From: Saccharothrix espanaensis DSM 44229
GTDB lineage: Bacteria; Actinomycetota; Actinomycetes; Mycobacteriales; Pseudonocardiaceae
Length of the DNA: 64,000 nucleotides
Assembly: GCF_000328705.1 (NCBI RefSeq)
Contig: NC_019673.1
Coordinates: 7,017,001 to 7,081,000 of the forward strand
Direction of reading: 5' to 3'
Every line of letters begins with the position of its first letter. The first letter of the stretch is position 1. The notes under the pieces are model-generated. The model was not told the origin of the DNA. It made no database searches and saw only the letters and a list, made by a program, of their open reading frames with translations. This document shows, piece by piece, positions 26,167 to 35,094 of the stretch. The translations under genes and the position numbers were made by a program.

Positions 26167-27983
26167 CCCGGCCGGACGGCGCGGGCTGCGCCACCGCCAC
26201 GGCGGGTCGTCTCGGCGGCGGCCCGCCACCGGCCGTCGGGCAGGCGTTCGACGGCGGTCACCGCGCCGATCTCGGCGGTGGACGTGAAGCGGTGCCCCAG
26301 GGCGCGCAGGCCGGCGGCCTCGGGGGTGTCCAGGAACACCGCTTCGGCCTGGGTGCTCGTCGCGTTGCGCTGGGACGCGCGCGGCGCGGCGATCGCCGTG
26401 ACCAGCGGCAGCCCGCGGTCCAGGCGCTGGGTGAGCACCTGGACGACGGTGGTGATGATGCTCGCGCCGCCCGGGGAGCCCAGGGCCAGCACGGGCTTGC
26501 CGTGGTCCAGCACGATCGTCGGCGACATCGAGGAGCGCGGGCGCTTGCCGGGGCCGGGCAGGTTCGGGTCCGGGACGCCGGGCGTGACCGGGGTGAACGA
26601 GAAGTCGGTCAGCTCGTTGTTCAGCAGGAAACCCCGGCCGGGCACCACGATGCCGCTGCCGCCCTCCTGCTCGATGGTCAGCGTGTAGGCGACCACGTTG
26701 CCCCACTTGTCGGCGACCGTGAGGTGCGTGGTGTCGGTGCCCTCGTACGGGGTGACCTCCGGTTGGCCGGTGGTCCGGCACGGGCTCGGGTGCCGGGGGT
26801 CGCCGGGCGCGACCGGGCTGGTCAGTACCGAGGTCGGCGAGATCAGGCAGGCGCGGCTGTCGGCGAACTTCTGGGACAGCAGGGCGCGCGTCGGAACGTC
26901 CGCGAAGCCCGGGTCGCCCACCCAGCGGTTGCGGTCGGCGAACGACAGCCGTGACGCCTCCAGGAACCGGTGCAGGTACTGGACCGGGGTCTCGTCGCCG
27001 AGCTTCGTGGTCTCCAGGATGTTCAACGCCTCACCGACCGCGATGCCGCCGGCGGACGGCGGGGCCATGCCGTAGACGTCCAGGCCGCGGTAGCGGGAAC
27101 GGCTCGGTTCGCGTTGCGGGGCGTCGTATGCGCGCAGGTCGGCGAGGGTGAGGCGACCGGGACGGACCGTGCGGGTCGCGGCCGGGTCGACCGGCGGGCG
27201 GTTGACCGTGTCGACCAGGTCGCGGCCGATCGGGCCCCGGTAGAGCGCGGAGACACCGTCGCGGCGGAGTTCGCGGTAGGTGTCGGCGAGATCGGGGTTG
27301 CGGAACGTGCTCCCGACCGCGGGGGCCGGGAGGTACAGCTCGCGGGTCGAGGTGATGTCGGCGAACCGGGCGGCGTTCTCGGTGACCTGGCGGTTGAACG
27401 TGCCGTCGACCACGAACCCGCGCCGGGCCAGGTCCTCGGCCGGTTTCAGCGCCTTGTCCAACGAGTAGGTGCCCCAGCGCTGGAGCGCGCGCTGCCAGGT
27501 GCGCGGGGTGCCGGGGACGCCGACGGACAGGCCGCTGGTCACCACGTCGGCGAACGGGATCGGCTTGCCGTTCTCCAGGAACAGGTCGGGGCCGGCGGAG
27601 GCGGGCGCGGTCTCACGACCGTCGAGAGTGGACACACGCCGCGTCCGGGCGTCGTAGTGGAGGAAGAACCCCCCGCCGCCGATCCCGGCCGAGAACGGGT
27701 CGGTGACGCCGAGGGCCGCCGCCACCGCGACCGCCGCGTCCACGGCGTTGCCACCGCGCCGGAGGACGTCGACACCGATCTGCGAGGCGTCCGGGTCGAT
27801 GCTCGACACGACACCCCCGGCCCCCACCACCTCGGGAACCCGAACCGGTGCCGAGTACGGGTCACGCGCCTGCCCGCCTTGCGCTTGCAGTCCTTGCGGG
27901 TTCGCGGGGTGCGCTTGAGCTGGGACGAGGGGCGCGATGAGGAGGAGGGATGCCAGGGCGCTGACGACCGTCGAGCGGAGCAT
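26163..27983 (-). CDS. ggt: secreted gamma-glutamyltransferase
   Basis: 606 residues. A Sec signal peptide (about 1-28) is followed by a full GGT precursor. The autoprocessing site is visible as GTDTTHLTVADKWGNVVAYT: the first Thr of TTH would become the N-terminal nucleophile of the small subunit. The segments GIGGGGFFLHY and LALGSPGGASIITTVVQVL are also family hallmarks. It hydrolyses or transfers the gamma-glutamyl group of glutathione-like substrates; an actinomycete may use other thiol or amide substrates. The start is ATG 27983 after AAGGGA. Its stop overlaps the convergent gene by four bases. Confidence 0.93.
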   Translation of the reverse strand: MLRSTVVSALASLLLIAPLVPAQAHPANPQGLQAQGGQARDPYSAPVRVPEVVGAGGVVSSIDPDASQIGVDVLRRGGNAVDAAVAVAAALGVTDPFSAGIGGGGFFLHYDARTRRVSTLDGRETAPASAGPDLFLENGKPIPFADVVTSGLSVGVPGTPRTWQRALQRWGTYSLDKALKPAEDLARRGFVVDGTFNRQVTENAARFADITSTRELYLPAPAVGSTFRNPDLADTYRELRRDGVSALYRGPIGRDLVDTVNRPPVDPAATRTVRPGRLTLADLRAYDAPQREPSRSRYRGLDVYGMAPPSAGGIAVGEALNILETTKLGDETPVQYLHRFLEASRLSFADRNRWVGDPGFADVPTRALLSQKFADSRACLISPTSVLTSPVAPGDPRHPSPCRTTGQPEVTPYEGTDTTHLTVADKWGNVVAYTLTIEQEGGSGIVVPGRGFLLNNELTDFSFTPVTPGVPDPNLPGPGKRPRSSMSPTIVLDHGKPVLALGSPGGASIITTVVQVLTQRLDRGLPLVTAIAAPRASQRNATSTQAEAVFLDTPEAAGLRALGHRFTSTAEIGAVTAVERLPDGRWRAAAETTRRGGGAARAVRPG

Positions 27984-28119
27984 CGTTCCCTTGTACTGCA
28001 AAGCCGAGGTGCCGGAAAACCCCTGCGAGGCCGAATCCCCCGACGTCGCACATTTCCGCGGTGCCGTGAGTCGGCCTGCGGCGGCGGTGCACGAGGGGCG
28101 TTGCCTGGCGAAGCGACCA

Positions 28120-28352
28120 GGTGCCGGCCGAGCCGAGCCGGGCCGGGCCGGGCCGGGCCGCGCCGGGCCGGGCCGGGCTGGGCTGGGCTGGGCGAGCCAA
28201 GCCCACGCCGGACCAAGCCGCGTCGAGTCGAGTCGAGCGGGACCGGACCTGGCCGAGCCGAACGGTGCCGGACCTGGCTGGCTGGATCTGGCGGGCCGCA
28301 CCGCACCTCACCGGAGCGGGCCGGAGCGGGCCGGGCCGACGGGGCGGGCCGA
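28120..28352. repeat. pentanucleotide repeat tract (GGGCC-type) and decayed flanks
   Basis: Within a 625-bp gene-free stretch (27984-28608), period-5 sequence runs from about 28124 to 28195: units GAGCC, GGGCC and GGGCT in blocks. Similar period-5 runs (GAGTC, GAGCGGGCCG) continue to about 28352. The same phase is kept through changes of unit, as expected of slippage plus point mutation. Translated on any frame it gives only Pro/Ala/Gly/Arg low complexity. Confidence 0.85.
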
Positions 28353-28458
28353 ACGCGCCAGGCGGGCAGGGCAGCGGCGGGCGAGCAGGTGAAGGTCGGC
28401 AGGGCCGGCCGAGGTAGTGGCGGCTGATCAACATCACCCATAAGTGATCTTGCATACC

Positions 28459-28474
28459 TAGAACACCTGTTCGA
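28459..28474. promoter_or_regulatory. LexA-like SOS box upstream of priA
   Basis: TAGAACACCTGTTCGA differs at one position from the actinobacterial SOS box TCGAAC-n4-GTTCGA. It lies about 135 bp upstream of priA in a locally AT-richer patch that could contain the promoter. LexA control of a replication-restart gene makes sense, but binding is an inference. Confidence 0.55.
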
Positions 28475-28484
28475 AGATAGATCC

Positions 28485-28598
28485 ATGACGCCACCTCCGC
28501 CAACACCCTCTCCACCACTCCCGCCGGCCCACCTCCAGCCCCGCGACTCACCCACTCGGCCCCACCACCCCGACACCCTCCGGGAGGCACTCTGGTAG
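28485..28598 (+). CDS. possible proline-rich 37-codon leader ORF before priA
   Basis: An ATG 11 bases after the LexA-like box opens a 37-codon frame (MTPPPPTPSPPLPPAHLQPR and on, ending TLREALW) that stops 10 bp before priA. It has no ribosome site and would have to be leaderless. Third-position GC is clearly lower than in neighbouring genes, which argues against coding. Listed because its position and polyproline run would suit translational attenuation. Confidence 0.25.
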   Translation: MTPPPPTPSPPLPPAHLQPRDSPTRPHHPDTLREALW

Positions 28599-28608
28599 AC
28601 CTCAGCTC

Positions 28609-30600
28609 ATGGCAGGCAAGGCGAGCACAAGGCGCGGGGAACGCGTACCCGCGGCCGTGCTGCCCGTCGCCCGGATCTGCGTCGACGTGCCGCTCCCCCA
28701 CCTCGACCGGCTCTTCGACTACCAGGTCTCCACCGAGCAGGACGCGGACGCGGTGCCCGGCTGTCGGGTCCGGGTCCGGTTCGCGGGCCAACTGGTCGAC
28801 GGCTACCTGATCGACCGCGCCGAGGAGTCCGGCTACGGCAGCAAGCTGAGCTTCCTCGACCGGGTGATCTCGCCGGAGCCGGTGCTGGCGCCGGAAGTCG
28901 CGGAGCTGGCGCGGGCGGTGGCCGACCGGTACGCGGGTTCGCTGATCGACGTCCTGCGGATGGCGATCCCGCCCCGGCACGCGCGGGTCGAGGCGAAGCC
29001 GTCGCCGGAACTCGCGCCGGTCCCGGAGGCACCCTCGTCCGAGGGGTGGGCGCGGTACCCGTTCGGGCCGAACCTGCTGGACGCGCTCCGGTCCGGGCGG
29101 GCGGCGCGAGCGGTGTGGCAGGCGTTGCCCGCCGAGGACTGGGCCGCGCGGCTGGCCGAGGTGGCGACGTCGGTGGTGAGCACCGGGCGGGGTGCGTTGG
29201 TGGTCGTGCCGGACCACCGCGACCTGGCGCGGCTGCACACGGCCTGTGCGGCGCTGGCGGGGCCGGACGCGGTGGTGACGTTGTCTTCCGACCTGGGGCC
29301 GTCGGAGCGGTACAAGCGGTGGTTGGCGGTGCGGCGGGGGGCCGTTCGGCTGGTCCTGGGTACGCGTGGGGCGGCGCTCGCGCCCGTGCACGACCTGGGG
29401 CTGGTGGTGGTGTGGGACGACGGCGACGACCTGCACACCGAGCCCCGGTCGCCGTACCCGAACGTGCGGGACGTCCTGGTGCAGCGTTCCCACCTGACCG
29501 GAGCGTCGCTGCTGGTCGGCGGCTTCGCCCGGACGGCGGAGGCGCAACTCCTCGTGGACAGCGGGTGGGCGCACGAGGTGGTGGCGAGCCGCGACACGTT
29601 GCGGGCCGTCGCGCCTCGGGTGGCGGCCGTGGGTGACAACGCGTGGCAGGACGTGAAAGACCCGGCGGCACGGTCGGCGCGGCTGCCGTCGATCGCGTTC
29701 GACGCGGCGCGGGCGGCGTTCGCCGAGGACGCCCCGGTGCTGATCCAGGTGCCCCGGCGGGGGTACGTGCCGTCGTTGGCGTGCGGCACGTGCCGTGTCC
29801 CGGCGCGGTGTCGGCGGTGCGCGGGGCCGCTGGCCCTGCCGGGTGGTGCGGACGACGGGGTGCCCAAGCCCGCCTTCTGCCGGTGGTGCGGGGCGACGGA
29901 GGCGGCGTTCCGGTGTCCGGCGTGCGGGTCGCGGAGGTTGCGCGGCCAGATCATCGGGGCCCGCCGGACCGCCGAGGAGTTGGGCCGGGCGTTCAGCAAC
30001 ATCCCGGTGCGCACGTCGGGGGCCGACGAGGTCCTGTCGACCGTGCCCGCCGGCCGTGCACTGGTGGTCGCGACCCCCGGTGCCGAACCGACCGCCGACG
30101 GCGGTTACGGCGCGGTCCTGCTGCTCGACGGCTGGGCCCTGCTGGGCCGCGCCGACCTGCGCGCGACGGAGGAAACCCTCCGCCGCTGGATGACCGCGGC
30201 CGCCCTGACCCGCCCGGCGGGCAAGGTGGTGGTGGTCGCCGACTCCAGCCTGCCGCCGGTCCAGGCGCTGGTGCGCTGGGACCCGGTGTGGCACGCACGG
30301 CAGGAACTGGCGGCCCGCACCGAACTCGGCTTCCCGCCGGCCGTCCGGATGGCGACCGTCGACGGCACCCCGGACGCCCTGGCCACCGCTCTGGAGGACC
30401 TGGTCCTCCCCCCGTCCGGCGAAGTCCTCGGTCCGGTCCCCCTCTCCGAGGACGGTCAACGGGAACGGGCACTCATCCGCGTCCCCCGAACCGACGGCAA
30501 ACCCCTCGCCGAAGCCCTGGCCACCCTCCAAGCCACCCGCAGCGCCCGCAAAGACCCAGACCCAATCAGGGTCAAGCTCGACCCGCTCGAAGTCCTCTAG
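28609..30600 (+). CDS. priA: PriA-like primosomal protein N' (no Walker A)
   Basis: 663 residues, replication-restart protein family. The DNA-binding N-terminal domain (VARICVDVPLPHLDRLFDYQ) and the zinc-binding cysteine region (CGTCRVPARCRRC ... CRWCGATEAAFRCPACG) are present. The helicase ATPase motifs are degenerate: the site where TGSGKT is expected reads STGRGALVVVP. This loss is known in actinobacterial PriA proteins, so the protein probably acts as a structural or binding factor. The start is ATG 28609. A LexA-like box lies upstream, and the gene is opposite in strand to its core neighbours. Confidence 0.88.
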   Translation: MAGKASTRRGERVPAAVLPVARICVDVPLPHLDRLFDYQVSTEQDADAVPGCRVRVRFAGQLVDGYLIDRAEESGYGSKLSFLDRVISPEPVLAPEVAELARAVADRYAGSLIDVLRMAIPPRHARVEAKPSPELAPVPEAPSSEGWARYPFGPNLLDALRSGRAARAVWQALPAEDWAARLAEVATSVVSTGRGALVVVPDHRDLARLHTACAALAGPDAVVTLSSDLGPSERYKRWLAVRRGAVRLVLGTRGAALAPVHDLGLVVVWDDGDDLHTEPRSPYPNVRDVLVQRSHLTGASLLVGGFARTAEAQLLVDSGWAHEVVASRDTLRAVAPRVAAVGDNAWQDVKDPAARSARLPSIAFDAARAAFAEDAPVLIQVPRRGYVPSLACGTCRVPARCRRCAGPLALPGGADDGVPKPAFCRWCGATEAAFRCPACGSRRLRGQIIGARRTAEELGRAFSNIPVRTSGADEVLSTVPAGRALVVATPGAEPTADGGYGAVLLLDGWALLGRADLRATEETLRRWMTAAALTRPAGKVVVVADSSLPPVQALVRWDPVWHARQELAARTELGFPPAVRMATVDGTPDALATALEDLVLPPSGEVLGPVPLSEDGQRERALIRVPRTDGKPLAEALATLQATRSARKDPDPIRVKLDPLEVL

Positions 30601-30604
30601 CCCT

Positions 30605-30793
30605 CTATCCAGACACGGGGTGACGGGGCGCGCGCCTGGGTTTCGCCACGGGGGTGGCGACGTTCAGGACGAGCCCGATCTGCTCCACCGTCGAGCGCGA
30701 CCGCGCCAGCACCGGCCGGTAGCTGTAGCCCACGGTCGCGCGAATGACCCGGTGCCATGCCCGGCCCGACCTGGTCAGCCGGCCCTCGGCGGG
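30605..30793 (-). pseudogene. possible remnant of a membrane protein C-terminus
   Basis: Between priA and metK (about 430 bp gene-free) a 63-codon minus-strand frame lies between two TAG codons with no start. It reads EGRLTRSGRAWHRVIRATVG then YSYRPVLA, which resembles the WH..I.TVGYGYRP segment seen in some actinomycete membrane proteins; the rest has no resemblance. It may be a fragment left by decay. The remaining sequence 30800-31028 shows nothing recognisable. Confidence 0.3.
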
Positions 30794-31028
30794 CTAGGGC
30801 GCATTGCTCGGCGATCCGGATCCACCGACGCGTCGCGCGGCATCCCGAGTAGGTGAGCCCGTCCGACCCCAGTCCAGTCGTCGTCGGACGGGGCGCGCCG
30901 CTGATCCTCGGGCCCGTTGGTCGAGTTCATCGGTCGACTCGGTCACCAGGTCGTGGATCAGCGGCGCGGGTGGCTAGTCACCTGGCAGGTCTACGGCTTC
31001 GCCGCGGACCAGCCGCCTCGTTGGCCCG

Positions 31029-32231
31029 TCACGCACCAGCGGCCGCGCGCAGGGCGTCCGCTCGGTCGGTGTTCTCCCACGGCAGGTCGACGTCGGTGCG
31101 GCCGAAGTGGCCGTACGCGGCGGTCGGGGCGTAGATCGGGCGGAGCAGGTCGAGGTCGCGGATGATCGCGGCCGGGCGCAGGTCGAAGACCTCGCCGATG
31201 GCCTGCTGGATCTTGGTCGGGTCGACCGTCTCGGTGCCGAACGTCTCCACGAACAGGCCCACCGGGGCGGCCTTGCCGATCGCGTACGCGATCTGCACCT
31301 CGATGCGGGTGGCCAGGCCGGCCGCCACCGCGTTCTTCGCCACCCAGCGCATCGCGTAGGCGGCGGACCGGTCGACCTTCGACGGGTCCTTGCCGGAAAA
31401 CGCGCCGCCGCCGTGCCGGGCCATGCCGCCGTAGGTGTCGACGATGATCTTGCGGCCGGTCAGGCCCGCGTCGCCCATGGGGCCGCCGATGACGAACCGG
31501 CCGGTCGGGTTGACCAGCAGGCGGACGTCGGTGGTGTCCAGGCCGAGGCCCTCGATCTCGGGCGCGACGACGTGCTGGCGGATGTCGACGCCGAGCAGCT
31601 TCTCCAGGTCGATGCCGTCCGCGTGCTGGGTGGACACCACGACGGTGTCCAGCCGGACCGGCTGGTCGCCCGCGTACTCGATGGTGACCTGGGTCTTGCC
31701 GTCCGGGCGCAGGTAGGGGACGGTGCCGTCCTTGCGCACGGCGGTCAGCCGCCGGGACAGCCGGTGGGCCAGCGCGATCGGCAGCGGCATGAGCTCCGGG
31801 GTGTCGGTGCACGCGTAGCCGAACATCAGGCCCTGGTCGCCCGCGCCCTGCTTGTCGATGTCGTCGTCCGCACCGTCGACGCGCTGCTCGTAGGCGGTGT
31901 CGACGCCCTGCGCGATGTCCGCGGACTGCGCGCCGATCGCCACGTTCACGCCGCACGAGCGGCCGTCGAAGCCCTTGGCCGACGAGTCGTAGCCGATTTC
32001 CAGGATCTTCTCCCGGACGATCGACGGGATGTCGGCGTAGGTCTCGGTGGTGACCTCGCCCGCCACGTGCACCTGGCCGGTGGTGATCAGGGTCTCCACC
32101 GCGACGCGCGAGCGCGGGTCCTTGGCCAGCAGCGCGTCCAGGATCGAGTCGCTGATGGCGTCGCAGATCTTGTCCGGGTGCCCCTCGGTCACCGACTCAC
32201 TGGTGAACAGCCTGCTGCTGTGCTGGCTCAC
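31029..32231 (-). CDS. metK: S-adenosylmethionine synthetase
   Basis: Makes SAM from methionine and ATP. 400 residues, the normal length, with LFTSESVTEGHPDKICD at the N-terminus, GAGDQGLMFGYA, GGGAFSGKDPSKVDRSAAY, and DLLRPIYAPTAAYGHFGR near the C-terminus. The GTG start at 32231 follows AGGAG by four bases. It is the last gene of the mihF-gmk-rpoZ-coaBC-metK group, 81 bp after coaBC. No SAM riboswitch is visible. Confidence 0.97.
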   Translation of the reverse strand: MSQHSSRLFTSESVTEGHPDKICDAISDSILDALLAKDPRSRVAVETLITTGQVHVAGEVTTETYADIPSIVREKILEIGYDSSAKGFDGRSCGVNVAIGAQSADIAQGVDTAYEQRVDGADDDIDKQGAGDQGLMFGYACTDTPELMPLPIALAHRLSRRLTAVRKDGTVPYLRPDGKTQVTIEYAGDQPVRLDTVVVSTQHADGIDLEKLLGVDIRQHVVAPEIEGLGLDTTDVRLLVNPTGRFVIGGPMGDAGLTGRKIIVDTYGGMARHGGGAFSGKDPSKVDRSAAYAMRWVAKNAVAAGLATRIEVQIAYAIGKAAPVGLFVETFGTETVDPTKIQQAIGEVFDLRPAAIIRDLDLLRPIYAPTAAYGHFGRTDVDLPWENTDRADALRAAAGA

Positions 32232-32312
32232 GGCACTCCTTCAATCCGACTCGATCCGAAATTCCACCTGCGATCCGGCTTTCCAGCTTACTGAGCGCTC
32301 CCGCCCGAGGGG

Positions 32313-33545
32313 TCATCCTCGGGAAGTGCGGATCACCGAATCCCACACTGCGGACGCCAGCCGGGCCTTCGAGCCGTGCGGCAGGGCGGTCTCCGCGCCG
32401 GTCGCGGACAGCAGCCAACCTGCGTTGTCCTCGACCTCGAACGCCTTGCCGTCGCCGACCGCGTTGACCACGAGCCAGTCGCAGCCCTTGCGACGCAACT
32501 TCGCCCGTCCGTAGTCCAGCACGTCGCCCTGACCGTCGCCGGTCTCCGCGGCGAAGCCGACGACGACCTGCCCGGCCCGCCGGGCGCCGACCAGTTCGAC
32601 CAGGATGTCCGGGTTGCGGGTGAGCCGCACCGGGTCCGGGTCGCGGTCGCTCTTCTTGATCTTGTGCTCGGCCAGGTCGACCGGGCGGAAGTCGGCCACG
32701 GCGGCGGCCATCACCACGACGTCGGCGTCCTTGGCCACCCAGTGCATGGCGTCGCGCAGCTCGGCGGCGCTGCCCACCCGTTCGACCTCGACGCCCGCGG
32801 GCGGGGCGAGGTCGGCGGTGTGCGCGGCGACCAGGGTGACCCGCGCGCCGCGCTGGGCGGCGACCCGGGCCAGCGCGAAGCCCTGCCGGCCGGAGGAGCG
32901 GTTGCCCAGGAAGCGCACCGGGTCCAGCGGCTCGCGGGTGCCGCCGGCGGAGACGGCCACGTGCAGGCCCTCCATGTCGCGGGGCAGCGCGTCGGGGCGT
33001 TCGAGCAGCAGCCGGGCCAGGTCGACGATCTCGGCCGGGTCGGGCAGCCGGCCCTTGCCGGTGTCCTTGCCGGTCAGCCGGCCGCTGGCGGGCTCGGCCA
33101 CGACCACGCCGCGCGCGCGCAGCAGCGCCACGTTGGCCTGGGTCGCGGGGTGCTCCCACATCTCGGTGTGCATCGCCGGGACCAGCAGGACCGGGCAGCG
33201 CGCGGTGAGCAGGGTGTTGGTGAGCAGGTCGTCGGCCAGCCCGTGGGCGGCCTTGGCCAGCAGGTTCGCCGTCGCGGGCGCGACGACGACCAGATCGGCC
33301 TCTTGCCCCAGCTTGACGTGCTGCACGGACGGGACGTCCGAGAACACGCCGGCGTGCACCGGCTGACCGGACAGGGCCTCGAAGGTGGCCGCGCCGACGA
33401 AGTTCAGCGCGCCCTCGGTGGGGACGACCCGCACCGCGTGACCGGACTCGGTGAGCCGGCGCAGCACCTCGCACGCCTTGTAGGCGGCGATCCCACCGCC
33501 CACCCCCAGCACCACGCGGGGGCGGGCGTCGACCGCCTCGGTCAC
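32313..33545 (-). CDS. coaBC: bifunctional phosphopantothenoylcysteine decarboxylase / synthase
   Basis: 410 residues, two steps of coenzyme A synthesis. The N-terminal CoaC domain has VVLGVGGGIAAYKACEVLRR and APATANLLAKAAHGLADDLL, with the PAMHTEMW active-site loop. The C-terminal CoaB domain has VSAGGTREPLDPVRFLGNRS and the NPDILVELV region. The GTG start at 33545 overlaps the rpoZ stop (GTGA). Confidence 0.96.
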   Translation of the reverse strand: MTEAVDARPRVVLGVGGGIAAYKACEVLRRLTESGHAVRVVPTEGALNFVGAATFEALSGQPVHAGVFSDVPSVQHVKLGQEADLVVVAPATANLLAKAAHGLADDLLTNTLLTARCPVLLVPAMHTEMWEHPATQANVALLRARGVVVAEPASGRLTGKDTGKGRLPDPAEIVDLARLLLERPDALPRDMEGLHVAVSAGGTREPLDPVRFLGNRSSGRQGFALARVAAQRGARVTLVAAHTADLAPPAGVEVERVGSAAELRDAMHWVAKDADVVVMAAAVADFRPVDLAEHKIKKSDRDPDPVRLTRNPDILVELVGARRAGQVVVGFAAETGDGQGDVLDYGRAKLRRKGCDWLVVNAVGDGKAFEVEDNAGWLLSATGAETALPHGSKARLASAVWDSVIRTSRG

Positions 33546-33820
33546 TCGCCCTCGGTGTGCTCGAGGAGACCCGCGTGGATCTCCCGGAGCGCGATGGACA
33601 GCGGCTTCTCGCGCGGGCCCGGCTCGACCAGCGGGCCGACGTACTCCAGCAGGCCCTCGCCGAGCTGGGCGTAGTAGTCGTTGATCTGCCGCGCCCGCTT
33701 GGCCGCGTAGATCACCAGCGCGTACTTCGAGCTGACCTGCTCCAGCAGGTCGTCGATCGGCGGGTTGGTGATGCCCTCCGGAGAACCCGACAGGGGGCCC
33801 AGCTCGGTGTGCGTGGTCAC
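33542..33820 (-). CDS. rpoZ: RNA polymerase omega subunit
   Basis: 92 residues, the assembly-promoting small subunit. The family core is ITNPPIDDLLEQVSSKYALV followed by the KRARQINDYYAQLGEG segment. GTG 33820 follows AGGAG by nine bases. It overlaps coaBC by GTGA and lies 58 bp downstream of gmk, the usual actinobacterial arrangement. Confidence 0.95.
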   Translation of the reverse strand: MTTHTELGPLSGSPEGITNPPIDDLLEQVSSKYALVIYAAKRARQINDYYAQLGEGLLEYVGPLVEPGPREKPLSIALREIHAGLLEHTEGE

Positions 33821-33878
33821 TCGTCAACGCTCCTGCGGTTTGGTGTGTCCAGGGGTCGTCCCACGCCTGCGGAACGCG

Positions 33879-34481
33879 CTAGCGCGCGACGGGCGGCGGG
33901 CCGACCACCAAGTCTAGCAAGCGGGTGGCCGCCGACCGCACGTCGGCGTTCACCACGACCTCGTCGAACTCGGGTTCGGCCGCCAGCTCCTCGCGGGCGA
34001 TCTCCAGCCGGCGGGCCACCACGGCGGGGTCCTCGGTGCCGCGGCCGGTCAGCCGCTCGACCAGGTCCTCCCACGACGGAGGGGCCAGCATGACCAGCCG
34101 GGCCTCGGGCATCGCGGCCCGGACCTGGCGGGCGCCTTGCAGCTCGATCTCCAGCAGGGACGGCCGGCCGGCGGCCAGCGCGGCCTCCACGGGCTCCCGG
34201 GGGGTGCCGTAGCGGTTGCCGGCGAACTCGGCGTGCTCCAGGAGCTTGCCGTTGTCGACCATCTTGCCGAACTCGGCGAGGTCCACGAAGTGGTAGTGCA
34301 CCCCGTCGACCTCGCCCGGCCTCGGCTTCCTGGTGGTCACCGAGACGCTGAAGTGCAGGTCGGGATCCCTGCGGCGGAGCTCGGCCAGCACGCTGGACTT
34401 GCCCACGCCGGAGGGCCCGGAAAGTACGGTGAGGCGGGACCGGGCGCGTGCGCCCGGTCCCGCCCCGGTGCCATCACTCAC
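33879..34481 (-). CDS. gmk: guanylate kinase
   Basis: Phosphorylates GMP to GDP. 200 residues with the P-loop GPSGVGKSS (about 22-30), the GMP-binding SVTTRKPRPGEVDGVHYHFV segment and GNRYGTP. GTG 34481 overlaps the mihF stop by GTGA, so it is coupled to the nucleoid protein gene. Confidence 0.96.
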   Translation of the reverse strand: MSDGTGAGPGARARSRLTVLSGPSGVGKSSVLAELRRRDPDLHFSVSVTTRKPRPGEVDGVHYHFVDLAEFGKMVDNGKLLEHAEFAGNRYGTPREPVEAALAAGRPSLLEIELQGARQVRAAMPEARLVMLAPPSWEDLVERLTGRGTEDPAVVARRLEIAREELAAEPEFDEVVVNADVRSAATRLLDLVVGPPPVAR

Positions 34482-34795
34482 TCGCCGCTGAACTCGGTGA
34501 GCAGCGCCTTGCGCTGCCGCTCACCCAGGCCGCGCAGCCGACGGCTCGGAGCGATCTCAAGCCGCTCCATGATCTGCTGCGCGCGAACCTTGCCGACGCC
34601 AGGAAGCGCCTCAAGCAGCGCGGACACCTTCATCTTGCCAAGGACCTCGTCGCTCTCAGCGTCCTTCAGCACGGTCGTCAGGTTCGTGCCGCCACGCTTG
34701 AGGCGCTCCTTGAGCTCAGCCCGAGCGCGACGAGCGGCAGCAGCCTTCTCCAGCGCTGCGGCCCGCTGCTCCTCGGTAAGCTGGGGAAGGGCCAC
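34478..34795 (-). CDS. mihF: actinobacterial integration host factor
   Basis: A 105-residue nucleoid-associated DNA-binding protein. It has a charged N-terminal helix (EEQRAAALEKAAAARRARAE) and the helix-two-turn-helix core VSALLEALPGVGKVRAQQIM. The GTG start follows GGAGG by five bases. A TTGACC/TGTACC promoter lies 70-97 bases upstream. Followed without gap by gmk. Confidence 0.95.
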   Translation of the reverse strand: MALPQLTEEQRAAALEKAAAARRARAELKERLKRGGTNLTTVLKDAESDEVLGKMKVSALLEALPGVGKVRAQQIMERLEIAPSRRLRGLGERQRKALLTEFSGE

Positions 34796-34864
34796 GATTT
34801 CCTCCGTGGTGTGGGAATTTCAATTCTGGATCGGTGCCGCGACCGTACCGAGCGCAATTGCCTG

Positions 34865-34892
34865 GGTACAACGTGGGTCCCAGTCAGGTCAA
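34865..34892 (-). promoter_or_regulatory. probable mihF promoter
   Basis: Minus-strand TTGACC (34887-34892) and TGTACC (34865-34870) are separated by 16 bp, a reasonable housekeeping -35/-10 pair. It lies in the 299-bp gap between pyrF and mihF. The gap otherwise holds only a weak GTG-initiated frame judged non-coding. Confidence 0.45.
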
Positions 34893-35094
34893 TCTTTCAG
34901 CGCCTGGATGTCGCGGCGGGTGGTAGTAGTACCAACACCCGCCGACAGGCCCATCACCGCCACCGGTAACGCCTTGCGCACGACCTGTGTGGTATGCGCT
35001 CGATGGGGCTTGGTCCCGCCGGTGGCAGGACCGTACCAGGCACCGTTTACGCAGGTGAGCGGACCACGCAAAGCGCGTCGCGATTTGATCGCGA

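Noticed and set aside
28120..28420. Pro/Ala-rich coding frames through the pentanucleotide tract
   Set aside because: Every frame on both strands gives low complexity, as expected of a period-5 GC repeat; the ggt start with a good ribosome site lies outside.
32232..32312. SAM riboswitch upstream of metK
   Set aside because: The 81-bp gap is too short and has no SAM-I type conserved core.
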